Source: Rugalucina vietnamica (Eukaryota > Mollusca > Bivalvia > Lucinida > Lucinidae). From it: DNA of 64,000 nucleotides. The stretch's first letter is position 1, and every line of letters starts with the position of its first letter. This document shows, one piece after another, positions 1 to 12,271 of this stretch. The position numbers and the translations under genes were made by a program. The notes under the pieces were generated by a model that saw only the letters and a program-made list of their open reading frames with translations, was not told the origin of the DNA and ran no database searches. Location of the stretch: assembly GCA_964017185.1 (NCBI GenBank), contig OZ024870.1, positions 61,544,812-61,608,811 on the forward strand, in the 5' to 3' direction.

Positions 1-47
1 AGACCTGGTCAGAGACCCAGATTGTTGGTTTTCTTGGCAAACGCTCA
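1..47. mobile_element. Right end of a ~235 bp palindromic MITE (family A), cut by the window edge
   Basis: It reads 'ACCTGGTCAGAGACCCAGATTG' in shortened form, then the family-A terminal block TTGTTGGTTTTC and CGCTCA. It matches the right ends of the copies at 22299 and 47413. Confidence 0.6.
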
Positions 48-917
48 GATAGAAAATGACCTGCACTGATTGACTGTGTAGATGCACACGCTGACCTGCA
101 CACTTACTGTACACAATAGCATGTATAGCTAAAGGTTTTTGTGTAGTAATGTTTAAAAAGTTTAGATTAAATATTCATATAAATTTCTGTTTGCATTGAT
201 AAAACTTTATTTTTTCTTATTTGTTTAGATTTTTGATGCACATGCTTAGATAAGAAACATACTAGGTATAATTAATTGTTATCATAAAACAGACAGGTCA
301 CCTACTGCTTTCACAACAAATTAATCTGAAACATGATAACATGGGCAGCAGAATATGTGGCCACAATTATCTATGCATAATTAGCAACAGATACTAATTG
401 CAGTTTGCAGAGACAAAAGAAGTGTTAGTTTAAACATATTTATTCAAATAAATCACATACATATATAAATCGTACATTTACATGCAATACAAATTAGGAT
501 TAGAATGGAAGCTTAGAGCTTATTTAATTCTCCTCCTGACACATACGAAGAAATAACAGACATTATGGCGAGCGGTTTAACGTATGTTGTGTTTTCCAAA
601 AAAGTGTATGTGTATATAATGTGATATGTAAATAAATATTTTGTAATTCTAAGAATTTAACTGAGCATAAAGGTGTAGACGTTTAGGATTAGTCTAATAA
701 TTCAGTGTTAAATCATGTTAAATATTTCCGTAAACAGCTTATGAATAAATTATAACAAAGTAAATCAAAGTGCCTACGTATGTCTAGGTATGTATAGAGA
801 ACTAGTAAGTAACAGAAGAAAGTCAAGACAAAATAAAGATGGATAGTAAAAAGAATTGCCATGAGTGGGTCCGTTGGGATGATTTGGGTTTTACATACTG
901 GTAATTGCATTGCAGCA
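48..917. other. AT-rich stretch without a recognised gene
   Basis: No supported gene or structural element was recognised. The part from about 430 on may be the 3' tail of the minus-strand LINE remnant that follows, because that LINE reads toward lower coordinates. Confidence 0.4.
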
Positions 918-1208
918 TTAAAATCGTTTACTTTCTTTAATGTAATTGTGAACAGCTTCAAAAATCGCAATATTTGCATTGTAAGGTAGTATGTTACTTC
1001 CATATAGTATGACATGTAAAGAAACCTGAGTGTACCTGGAGATGATGTTGATAAGATCAGTGCGCTGGTTCCGGTAAAGGTGACATGATAGAAAGTAATG
1101 TTCCGTGTTTTCAACTTCTCCACATCGACATAACGGCGAGTCAGTGATGTGACTGGTACATAAGTCGTGATTAAGCGAACTACATCTCGTCCTGAGACGA
1201 GTGTGCAA
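918..1208 (-). pseudogene. LINE ORF2 C-terminal remnant (zinc-knuckle end)
   Basis: A 96-codon minus-strand frame contains CRCGEVENTEHYFLSCHLY, the Cys/His pattern (CxC...HxxxxC) found after the reverse transcriptase in many non-LTR elements. The RT itself is absent upstream, so this is a 5'-truncated copy. Confidence 0.7.
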
Positions 1209-1428
1209 GATTTGGAGCTTTCTAGAAAAAGAAGTGTTGCAGAAGAAAGAAATGGTAAATGATGTTCTCTCTCTATTTTATTCTAAGTGTTCTTTTTTTC
1301 TGGTAATGTTCGTTTTTGTTGTTCCAAAAGCATGTTTTGTTATTATTATATGAAAATTACATAAATATGCGATTTAAAAAAAAAAATAATTAAATTATGC
1401 ATTTTATTAATTGTTTTATTTCCAGATT

Positions 1429-1880
1429 TGCATAAATTGTGTTGTGATTTTACCGCATCCAGAACCAGATCAGCATGTACGCATTCTAACAAAGAAATGG
1501 AAGCGTCTAACGGAGGAACAGATCGGTCTCCACAATCGAACAGTTAAACAAAGGAATGGATCCCTCTGCACATCTACGAAGTCTATCAACGAAGAATCAG
1601 CCTGCACAGTCTATACAAGAAAAAGACAGTTATGCAAAATCACTAGACCAGCGAATGAACAGACGAGTCTGCGCGTTTGTGTAAGCCCACCCACACAGAC
1701 TTACTAGGAAACAGATCTGGCTTAAAACGCTCATGTCGTTTTTAAAACAAACAGATCGGCATGTACCGCAGTCACCGCACAATCAGAAAAAGAACAGAAT
1801 AGCCGTAACAATGATGACGGCTACAAAGGACAACATCGGATACATCCGCACAGCCTAACAAAGGAACTGATCTACTTGCA
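1429..1880. repeat. Scrambled minisatellite built on 'AACAAAGGAACAGATC' / 'GCACAGTCT' words
   Basis: Degenerate, irregularly spaced copies of AACAAAGGAAC, AGATCGG and GCACAGTC fill about 450 bp. The open frame at 1411-1707 is a by-product of the repeat and matches no known protein. Confidence 0.55.
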
Positions 1881-1984
1881 TATCTGTTGTTTTTTTTTTT
1901 CTAATAAAGATACCAAAACATGTGCAGTCTTTTTTGACCATTTCAGTCTTCTTGTCAACAATTAGTGATCATTAGTGCGATGAG

Positions 1985-2225
1985 GTACAGCAATAAGGTT
2001 GGCATTTGATAGGCTAACTAACATTAGGCCAACTTAAATGTAACGTTGGCCCAACGTCGAATCAACGTATTTGATACACTTTGGCCTTCGTTTGGCCTAC
2101 GTTGGCCGAACGGAGGCCCGATGAGCAAAATGACATTGGGCCAACGTAAGTTGCCTACTTTGGGCCAACGGAGCATATTACCAAAATCCTACGTTGGGCC
2201 AAAGTTGTCATGCTATCTGGGCAGT
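1985..2225. repeat. TIR element with TTGGGCCAACGT-word interior
   Basis: At least eight degenerate TTGGCC(C)AACGT words occur. The right end TGCTATCTGGGCAG matches the inverted end CTGCCCAGATAGCA type seen at 16735. Confidence 0.55.
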
Positions 2226-2568
2226 CATAATGAGCATTTTCGATTTGCCACTAGAGTAATTCGAGTAACAAGTCCGAACAGCACGAGTTACTATAACTCG
2301 CATGCGTATAAGGTTTGCGTGTGTGACAGTAACTCATGTTTTTCGGCCTTGTTACTAGAGTTACTCGTGTGACTCGGGATGGCAAGTCGAAAATGCTGGA
2401 TTATTTTATCACCGGTAAGGTAACGACACTCCTAACTTACGAGTTTGCAAGTATTGCTTTCGACTGATTTTTGATATTCTTATACTCAGCATGCTAGCCA
2501 TTTACATTGATCATGACTGACGGTTGTCCAACTTTGTCATCTAGGCCAGGAATAGTTGTGAATAGCTT

Positions 2569-2571
<3 letters not shown>

Positions 2572-2615
<44 letters not shown>
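2572..2615. repeat. (GT)n microsatellite
   Basis: About 20 uninterrupted TG/GT dinucleotides; it explains the Cys/Val-repeat open frame across it. Confidence 0.95.
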
Positions 2616-2617
<2 letters not shown>

Positions 2618-2924
2618 TTTGTCACAATTCTTGATAGACGTTGTGTGCTTACCGAACTATGCCATACAAGGTCGATATATGTCAGAAATGACAACAAGTC
2701 TATGGTACATATTGTAAAGAAATATATAGATATAAGTTCAAAGCAACAGTGTTGTTGTAAGTATAGACAAAATAATTTAGCGTGTTTTGGTAGAGAAATA
2801 ATATGTTTCAGTGAAAAGTTAATTTAAAATGACATTAATGAATCATTTTTAATGTACATGTACTTTTTGAATGTGAGCACTTTGATTATAAGTTAATACT
2901 GTGTTACACTATTGCGTATCCCAT

Positions 2925-3248
2925 TACGGTATGTACGGCGTATCAAGATACAAATGTATTTCGCACGTATGGCGTACATAAACAAGAATACGTAGCTCAT
3001 ACTCCTCGTACGAGCCGCTAAGTTTTTATGTGCGCACTAAAAATACGCAGCACGTACGTGACAGCTCCGATATGCCGACCATGTGTCACACATACGCCGT
3101 ACATACAAAAGCATCGTAGCAAGTACGCCGTAGATACGAGACTCGTACTCCTAATACGCCACATTTACGTAGTGATAAACAAGGCACGTAACACAACCAT
3201 TTGTTCTTATTATACGCCATTGTTAAACAACAGATACGTCAAAGTAAC
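2925..3248. repeat. TACG-word repeat patch
   Basis: Some 325 bp are dominated by TACGCC, GTACG, CGTAC and ATACG words with no fixed period. It ends where the LINE below begins, so the LINE apparently inserted into it. Confidence 0.55.
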
Positions 3249-3249
3249 G

Positions 3250-5717
3250 TAGCAGTATCGGAGAGCAACGGAGGTGTTGGCACTTACCGAACTATTGAGT
3301 CACCATTGAGTAGGATTGAAGGTCAAATTTTGGTTGACATTATTAATGATCATGGATTTGATCAATTATTCCACTTCCCTACCAGAGAAAGAAATACTTT
3401 GGACTTGATTATCACTTCTCTTCCCAATCAGTTTGTAGATATTCACTCCCCAGATTGTCTCAGTGATCATGATATTGTTTCTGGAACGCTGAAGATTGTT
3501 ATTCTCCCCATTAAGAAACCTCGGAGGAAGGTGTATCGGTACTAGAAAGGTGATTATGAATCTATGAGGGCAGAAACATTAAAATTTGCAAAGGAAAAGT
3601 ATTTCAATGGCTACTCGGATACCCGTTCGGTTCAGGAAAATTTCAATCTTATTACATCTTTCATTCAGGACTCGGCAGATAAGCATATCCCATCAAAAAC
3701 AAGTCGCTCTGTCTCTTCTGTCCCATGGATAACTCCTGAGATAAGGAGGAAGATTCGCAGGAAAAATATAACTCATGCAAAAGCTAAGAAAACTGGAAGT
3801 GCAAAAATTAGTTCTAAATTTGAAAACTTAAGAAGGGAAATCAAAGCTGATATAAGAAAGCAGCATGACCTTTATGTCAATAACTTGGTAGGGGACGTTA
3901 AGGCTAATCCCAGGGATTTTTATAGGTATATCAATAGTCAGAGGAAAGATACCCAAGGCATTCCCCCTTTGAAAAAGAAAAATGGAAGTGGTATTGCTCA
4001 ATCAGATTACGAAAAAGCAGAAGAATTTAATGGACAGTTCACAGATGTATTCACCAAAACGGTACACACCTAAGTCCCACTTCTGGATAGGTCGGCCCCA
4101 TTCATGGATGAAATTGTTGTTACAAAGGAAGGAGTAACAAAACTCCTTAAAGGTCTGAACCCATCTAAAGCCTTAGGACCTGATGAACTCTATCCTAGAG
4201 TTCTAAACGAATTGGCAAAAGAATTAGGACCTGTATTTGCACATCTCTTCCAGCAGTCAATCAATACGGGTGAAATCCCCAAGGAATGGTCACTTGCTAA
4301 TATTTGTCCACTTTTCAAGAAAGGTGACAGGTCCATTGCTTGTAATTACCGCCCAGTTTCTTTGACTTGTATTCCTTGCAAACTTCTAGAACATATTGTC
4401 TGCTCAAATATCATGGGTCATCTTGACCAGTATAATCTTTTGTCAGACAAACAGCATGCATTCAGGAAATGGCATAGTTGTGAAACTCAGTTGATTACAG
4501 TAATAAATGATTGGGCAAAAATATTGGACAAAAAGGGTCAGGTTGACACTTTTATTTTGGACTTTGAAAAAGCTTTTGACACCCCTCCACATGAACTTCT
4601 TAAAAGCAAATTGTTTAGTTATGGTATAGGTGGAAAGACATTGGAATGGATAAATGCTTTTTTGTGCTTCAGGCAGCAAAGGGTAGTAGTTAATGGTGTT
4701 AAATCTGCCTGGGCCCCTGTTGTGTCTGGTGTCCCTCAGGGCACCGTTCTCGGTCCATTGTTGTTCTCCTTGTACATAAATGACATACCCGTTGGCATTG
4801 ACTCTCAAATCAGGCTTTTTGCTGATGACTGTGTTTGTTACCGTGAAATTAGAACAGTAGAAGATACATTGAAACTTCAGAAAGACATTGACCTTTTAGG
4901 GAGCTGGGTCCGAAAATGGGGCATGAGATTTCAACCTGTCAAATGCAACATGATGCAGCTGACAAATAAGCGGATAAATAAAATTTAGGCCTCGTACACC
5001 CTCGAGGGAACGGTATTGGAAAATGTTGATAGCATTAAATATCTAGGTGTAACAATTACAAATGACCTCAAGTGGAATACCCATATCAATAATATCTGTA
5101 CTAAAGCCAACAGAACACTTGGATTCTTGAGGAGAAACTTATTTTCTTGCCCCCAAGATGTTAAAGAAGCAGCTTATAAAGGACTGGTTCGCCCAGTCCT
5201 GGAATATGGAAGCTCTGTGTGGGATCCTCATACTAAATGCCTCCAGGAGGAATTGGAGAAGGTACAGAATCGTGCCGCTAGATTTGTAACTAGGAATTAT
5301 ACTTTCAAGGAAGGTAGTATGACTGGCATTCTTGAACAACTCAAATGGGAATCTCTCAAGAAAAGGAGGACGGATGAACGACTTATAATACTATACAAAG
5401 GTCTGAAGGGTAAAGCCAGAATACCTACAGATGACCTTATCCCAAAGACTATGCGTTGTAGAGATAGCCACTCCAAGGCATTTCAGCTTCCATCTGCTAG
5501 TATAGAGGCCTATAAATGTAGTTTCTTTCCCCAGACTATCAGGGACTGGAATGACCTCCCCGACTCTCTGTTTTCTACTGCTGAAATGTCAGATGATTGT
5601 GTGTCCAAGTTCGCTTCACTCGTGCGTTCAAGGGACTAATTTATCCCCCATCCGAACCCCCTGGTGAAATAATGTCATTTGGCGTGTCACCAGTAAACTA
5701 TTCAGATTCAGATTCAC
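3250..5717 (+). pseudogene. CR1/jockey-type non-LTR retrotransposon, 5'-truncated, three in-frame stops
   Basis: One reading frame runs from about 3250 to 5639 without a frameshift but with stops at 3543-3545 (TAG), 4071-4073 (TAA) and 4986-4988 (TAG). It holds the C-terminal end of an APE endonuclease (TLDLIITSLP, LSDHDIV), a linker, then a reverse transcriptase: ALGPDELYPRVL, NYRPVSLT, FILDFEKAFD, SGVPQGTVLGPLLF and the catalytic FADD. The thumb and C-terminal part (GSSVWDPHTKCLQEELEKVQ) follow. The 3' UTR ends in a short (ATTCAG)n tail at 5699-5717, as in CR1-like elements. ORF1 and the endonuclease N-terminus are missing. Inactive copy. Confidence 0.88.
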
Positions 5718-5762
5718 CATTTTTGCATTTATCGACTGGTTTCCAGCTTACAAAAAAAAAAC

Positions 5763-6898
5763 AATATCGAAAATATAGGTAACCAAAACTACCCAGACTT
5801 TGAGGTCAGGTTAACTGGTATAGGCTGTTAGCTGTCTATAAAAACTGGGGTTTTGCTATATATCTTCAAAACAACAAAACTAATCACTTCGAGGTATGGT
5901 TCACCTTAAATGGTTATCTTATACATAACTAATCTATATTTTCAACAATTTTTACACTTTGAGGTTAAAAAGTTTCTTTTGAAAACTGCCCATTTTTACA
6001 TGGCATTTTGCCTGTAATGAACATGGGAGTAAATTTGTTTATGTAATAGCCTAGGAATACATGCTTCTTTGAATGCAATATCTCTATCTATTGTTGGTTA
6101 AGTTTGTATTTAAAATGCACATGAAAAAGTACACTATGTAAAACCTAGGAACTGTCCTGTGCTCCAATGCAAGACTCGCAGCAGTATGTTTTCTTCAAAG
6201 CTGTGCGCATGGGAACAGCAAGGTCCTAATGCGACGTACAGGTGCTCAGTAGAGACTGATAAGTCCAGCAAAATATAGTTTACATTTGAAACACATACCA
6301 TGATGTAGGTTTTAAAATGCCACAGTTATTATGCGAACAATGCATTTATAATACCGGTTAACTGTTAATCTCTTGCCTGAGTAAAACTTATTCTCTTTTT
6401 TTGTATTCTCCAGAAGAAAAAAAGAAATGCCACCTAAACCTTTGCCAGAAAAATCGTATTTTAAACTTTATTGAAAAGTTCATTTACATGTTTTCCAACA
6501 TTCACTTTGTTCAACAGTATACTATTGGATTACATTAATCTGCCTATAGAAATTTCATTGAATGGGATGTGGGCATGTGCGGTGCATATAGCTGTTACAA
6601 TCATTCGAAGTACTCCCCTTCATTCTGTCTTAATTATTTGTATTAGGTTTAATAGACAAAGGCAAGAAATCAACAAGCAAAAATTCTGAAAATCAGTTTC
6701 TAGTTATGTATTGGTATAAAAATAACATTGGAAAAATAAATTTAATTGTATCACTTATAATAAGCCAGATATTCTGCAAAACATCAGTTTTTATAGACAG
6801 CTAACAGGCTATACCCCGTTATCACAAAAAGTGTACGTATAGGGCTGGTACAAGTCAAGAGGTCAGGGTGGTAAATGGTTACCTGTATTTCCAATATA
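5763..6898. mobile_element. 1.1 kb non-coding element with ~110 bp terminal inverted repeats
   Basis: The left end (TATCGAAAATATAGGTAACC ... TTAGCTGTCTATAAAAACTG) is the gapped reverse complement of the right end (CAGTTTTTATAGACAGCTAA ... GGTTACCTGTATTTCCAATA). The interior is AT-rich with no transposase. Confidence 0.65.
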
Positions 6899-7141
6899 GA
6901 CCATTCCATATCTTCAATAAAATAGAAATGACTATGCAGTGGAGCAGCTTAGTGAATGCGAATCAGACACGTTACCGAGGGTCTGCCTAAATACAGTAAA
7001 GTAGCGCAAAGTTGCGTAAAGAGGCGTAAAGTAGCGCAAAGGGGCGCAAAGTGGCGTAAAGTTGGCGCAAAGTAATGTAAAATGACATTTAACCGTATTA
7101 TTTATCAAACATGAGGTAAATGATACACTTTTAGTCATATA

Positions 7142-10002
7142 CGAGGGATTATCAAAAATTACGTGGACTTTTCCCATAACTTGACAACGGTTAAGGCAAA
7201 CATATTCAAATTTCAGCTGACGATAAACTTGCTTAACTTCACTGGATTCTGAAAGTTTGGTAAATCTAAAATGTTTTATTAGCAGTTGGCTCGAAGCAAT
7301 ATGTACCGGAGACGCAACTACAATACCATTATCGGAAAAATTACCTGTGCGTTGTCGAGTCAAAATCCAGGTAAATGAAGCAGTGATTCAGATAATAGTC
7401 GGTCGCTATAAGAAAAAAAAAAAATGATACGCCTGTTTATTGCAACATTTTCCTTCGTTTTTACATCGTCAGACGATTATGGAAAATTGAAATAAACATA
7501 CGAATTGCATCGCAGTCGTTTTTTTGTTACAATTTGATACCAAACACGAGAGGGTTGCTTAAAAATGTGGATGGCGAGTGGTAAGAAACCGCTGCGCTAA
7601 TTCTCGCGTTTATACCTCAATTCAGTTTGATACTTCAAACATGTATGGGTTTCATTTCTTCTCTTGGCAAACATTATAATAATTATTATTATAAAGATTA
7701 AGCAGACAAAATGCGACACAATGTACATCATTCATGTTTTGATTGAGTGTTTTTCCATTAGTGTGTAACGCTTTGAAGTTCTAATTGGTCTTAATTGGGA
7801 ATTAACATCGCCGCAACAACGATCATTTAAATGTCACAAATTAATTCATTTAATTACTTTAAATAGTCCGTTAATCCAAGAAAACTCCCTTTAATTATGA
7901 TGAAACAGAAAGGAAATAAACAAATGTACAAAAGTACATGTAGTCGCGTAAGCATTTCATTTTGTGTCATAATGTCGTACTTAAAAGATGATTTTCTTGA
8001 TCGGGACGATGAAACATTGTAGTGTTTCCATTAGCCACTTTCACTATGGCGCCGCACCATGCCCTTTTTCTATAGCGCCATGCCCTTTTTCTGAATCTAC
8101 ATTCTGTGCATTTTTTTTTTTTTTTTGGTAAAATGTTTGTTAAAATCGGACAAAAACTTAGGAAGTTACAAGACGTTTTGTTTCTGTTCTGCAGAAATGA
8201 ATTTGGCAAAATTTATGATAAAGATTTCCACAGTTGTTGATTGCTTTAATCCCTTGTTTATTGTCACTTAACTGCAGTGGCAAACAATTAGTCAATGACA
8301 AGTACCCATTTTGACACCAAATGAGCTGTTAATCAGAAAACGTGTGAAAATTGAATAAAAATGTATCTCTTATCATTTCCATATCATGAAGTATACAAGT
8401 ACTGAAAATCCCCAAAAATCACGATATTTGTGGCACTGGGACAGCATGTAATTTTTGACTTTCTCGTTTGAAACATACTTACTTATGTGGAAAAATATCT
8501 GTACTTTATGATAAAAGTGTGAAATTAAGCGCATGTGTCATGTTTCGAATGCTTTACCCGACACAATTTGGCTATGCAAAAATAATCAAAAAAGGCGAAT
8601 TTCCGCCAATTTGCCTATTTTTATATCATTATTACAGGCAACTTGCGCGGTGTGCCGATAAATCAAATAGTTTCCAAACTTCTACAACATACAAGCTTCA
8701 AATATTTGAAAGTAGCAAAAACTTAAGACGCTTTGTTTAGCCGAAGTTCGGTGCACAATTGGGGCATGAAATCCGACCTTTCCGCCATTTTGGAAAATCA
8801 GTCCTATCAAGGAGTTTCAAGACACTCCTTGGTCCTATGGACCGCGAAGAAGCCCTTCATCATTGACCAAAAATTACACTAGATAATGCATTGAATATAC
8901 CTTTAAAAGCAAATCATCTATAAAATAAACACTTTTCCTTTTATTTCTTTTAAAAATAATAAGTTTTTACGCTAAAAATAATCCGACTCCATGTGATAAA
9001 ATTCAACAAGATTTTAGCTTAACTGTTCGTATGCAAATGGCGGAATCAAATGAACTCTCACCCAAATCTCGTATCGTCCGCGAATTGGCAATCACGTGAC
9101 CTACATTCATCTCCGGTGATCTTCCTTCGAGCAGTTGGTGATGATTTTTCTAACCCCACCCTCCCCATCACGGAGCACGTCAGAAATGACGTTAAGTTTG
9201 GCACTGCAGTATCGCATTTCTTTTGCGTTTTCTTCAAAACGGTTTTGCAAATCACAACCAAACCTGCCATGTGTGCATAACAAAACAATTTATGCTTGCT
9301 CAAAAATTACGGTGGACCGGTTGTGCACCTACGTTGTTTTGCTTAGGCATACATGTTTGATTTTTTCATAATGTTTAAGCGATGTATGAATTTCATGCAA
9401 CACAGATCAACCGGCAATATTGTACAATTTCCATTTGAAACTAATCCTAATTTCTTATTTGTCGGTAAAACTTCAAGGTCCTTTGATAAAGCATTAGAAA
9501 TGAAACATTGCATGCACGTTTGTACAAATAGGAAACAAATAAATATCGAAATTCATATCTTTCATTTAAAATGTTCTAACGCCTAAATCATAATGTTAAA
9601 AGTCAGCATCCTTATGCCCAGTCCAAATTTACTCTAAAATCAAGGCAATACATTAAAAACTTTATACAGATTGGTAATATAAACCATGCTCCAATAGTTA
9701 AACAATCTTTTAACATACTTTGAGCAGTAAAACTGTAAAAATCAGTAGCCCTAAAAAGCACATTTTGTGGTTCAAAATCAGTGTTTTTGCGTCGACGTCA
9801 CTGACGTCATCGGAGTGCTCCATGGTGGCGTAAGTGGGTGTTTTCATTTCACAATAATTTTGTAATGAAGGAAGGGATTGTGATGAAATTTTGCACACTG
9901 CTGCTTATTACATGGGTCCATGTGTGTTGAAATTTTGAGTGGAATCGAGTCATTAAATCATAAGTTATAAGAAAAGTCCACGTAATTTTTGATAATCCCA
10001 CG
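7142..10002. mobile_element. 2.86 kb mariner-type (TA target, CGAGGG TIR) non-autonomous element
   Basis: It begins CGAGGGATTATCAAAAATTA and ends with the matching inverted sequence TAATTTTTGATAATCCCACG, flanked by TA on both sides (7140-7141, 10003-10004). TA target plus a CGAGGG terminus is characteristic of mariner. The other arm of the host foldback shows the uninterrupted site. No DDE transposase frame survives inside; short frames at 7967-9586 are not conserved. Confidence 0.75.
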
Positions 10003-10664
10003 TATATGCATGCAATTCGCATGTAGGGTGAGGAGGGGGCGGGTGGGCGCAACATATAATCTGATGAACAGTTACTTATTTTGAATTATTTTCGGCAATG
10101 TTTTGAAATGCAGAAAAAAATATTTGTGATTGTGTATCATGATGGGTTTGACGGAAGGTACGGGGCATTTATTTTATGATGTTTTTTTTTTTCTTATGTT
10201 CATAATATTGATATGTTAGAGATACTCAGATAGGCAATGTCTCTCTTACTAAGACGTACAAAGTAAAGCGTCGCAAACGTCATGAACGTGGTGAAATGTG
10301 TCAAATATTGATTGGAAATTGTTGTCGTTTTATTTTTTGCTCTCAGAATTTTATATTAATGGAAAGAAAGACGAGTGAAATAATTTCGTGTATTGAAAAT
10401 CGTTTGTGTATTAAGATCATGTCTCTTTAACTCAATAAAAGGTGTGAAAACGTGTGTCAGGTTACCGTGCGGTAATCGAATTATCAGTCACGCGTCTGTT
10501 TGTAAGGTGTTAACACAATTGTCTACTGTTGTTTAGCGCGTGTCATTAATTAGTGATAATCATATCAGGTTTATTAAACTGCAATGTTAACTAATTTTGA
10601 ATTACGGAATGTTTTACACTGGCCTTAGTAGTCCAATGGATAGCGCATCAGAATAACATGATGT

Positions 10665-10912
10665 CCATGAAAAGTATATATCATTTTATATAGTAAAACT
10701 GGAGGTTATAGCTAGGGTTAACATATTTTTTTATCCGAAACATAAATTGTCGGTACTCGCTAAAACCGCCTCGTCGAGGCGGCTCTAACGTGTGTCTTAT
10801 ATCAATGTTTTGAGCAAAAACAACAAAAATATCATTTTTTTCATCTGAAAATTTTCAATGAAACTTAGCATCTGTATTTTACATGGGCATGTTTTCGTGC
10901 AACATGCGCTAA
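10665..10912. mobile_element. MITE family B copy (internal GTACYCAYAATCTATGTTTTG palindrome)
   Basis: It has the central GCCTCGTCGAGGCGG hairpin, flanking AAACATAAATTGT / CAATGTTTTGAGC and the GGGCATGTTTTCGTG end shared with the copies at 45481, 47023 and 49688. Confidence 0.65.
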
Positions 10913-11379
10913 ACATGCGACCATGCAGTTGAGCGCTATTAACACAGTCTGTTCGTCTATTGTGCGTCCTCTCGTATATAATGGTAATGCCGGAAACGTA
11001 GCACAATCATTTTTTTCTTCTCCAAATGTTAATGCCGGTATACCAGAAGACTAATAAATGTTTAGTCCAAATGCAGGTGAATGACGCTTTAGCGCAAACT
11101 AACTTTGGATGGGGGAAAAAAAAGTAATTGCCCAAGGATTGAACGCATCATAATCGCACAATCGTAAAATTTGCTAAATTAATCTCGGACCCAAAATATG
11201 TTTATTGGATTCGAGAATTAATGAAATTTAACATCGCACAAACATTTTAGTTTCTAAAATAGTGCTGCACCGATCAAATAAAATTGTAACACCATGCATG
11301 TTTCCGTTTTGAGAATAAAGTATTTCTGCGGCGAAAAGAAATATTAAAACCTAAGGGCGGTTTGTCTTTATTACGTAGG

Positions 11380-11458
11380 CATGTACCAGCCGGGTATCGA
11401 ACCAGCAACCTCTTGATTGCAAAGATAATAATCTATCTATTAGACCACCACGGCCGGT
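11380..11458 (-). repeat. tRNA-like SINE head in the foldback loop
   Basis: The minus strand reads GGCCGTGGTGGTCTAATAGA ... GGTTGCTGGTTCGATACCCG, i.e. A-box- and B-box-like Pol III promoter motifs. It lacks a proper tRNA fold and sits in repeat sequence, so it is a SINE relic rather than a tRNA gene. Confidence 0.55.
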
Positions 11459-12271
11459 ATGAAACGTTCTAATTTCAAATTAGGAAATGTATAATAAATG
11501 ACACGCGCTATTAGAGATTGATTCAACAATAGAGCCGATTGTTTTAACACCTCAGAAACAGACACATGACTGATAACTCGATTGCCGCTCGGTAACCTGA
11601 CACACGTGTTCACACCTTTTATTGAGTTAAAGATGCATGATTTACAAACGATTTTCAATACACGTTATCATTTCTTCTTCTTTCTCTCCATTAACAAATA
11701 TACCACTTTAGAATTATAAGAGCAAGAAATAACAACGACCACAATTTCCAATCTATATTTGACATACATGCATGTATTTCACCTTGTGTGTGACACTTTG
11801 TAGTTTGTAACAGAGACATCGCCTATCAGAGTATCTCTAACATATCAATATTATGAACATAAGAAAAGGAATACCATCATAAAATAAATGCCCCGTACCT
11901 TCCGTCATGATACACAATCACAAATATTTTTTTCTGCACTTTAAAACATTGACCAAAATTAATGCAAAAATTATTTTCTGTTCATCAGATTATATGTTGC
12001 GCCCAACCCCCTCTCCTAACCCCTACATGCGGATTGCATGCATGTATATGACTAAAAGTGTATCATTTACCTCATATTGATAAATAATACGGTTTAATGT
12101 CATCCTACATCACTTTGCGCCAACTTTACGCCACTTTGCGCCCCTTTGCGCCCCTTTACGCTTCTTTACGCCACTTTACGCTACTTTACTGTATTTAGTG
12201 ACATCGGTTACGGACACCCGATATTAGACCGAAATGTCTTAGTAGGAAATAAATTGTAAATTAAAAACATA

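Larger units (their letters stand above)
6969..12212. mobile_element. Foldback element, 5.2 kb, interrupted by a nested mariner-type insertion
   Basis: The arms match inverted: 6969-7139 plus 10005-10620 against about 11440-12212. Both arms carry a GCGCAAAGTGGCGTAAAGT word array, the TGATACACTTTTAGTCATAT block and the GATATGTTAGAGATACTC block. The loop (about 10620-11440) contains a MITE copy and a tRNA-like sequence. No transposase frame was seen. Confidence 0.75.

Noticed and set aside
1411..1707. 98-codon plus-strand frame
   Set aside because: Composed of AACAAAGGAACAGATC words; no homology recognised.
6932..7363. Possible transposase remnant on the minus strand
   Set aside because: Part lies in the GCGCAAAGT array and part in the mariner-type end; no DDE or HTH motif.
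11380..11458. tRNA gene on the minus strand
   Set aside because: Internal promoter-like boxes only; located in a repeat loop, with poor acceptor pairing.
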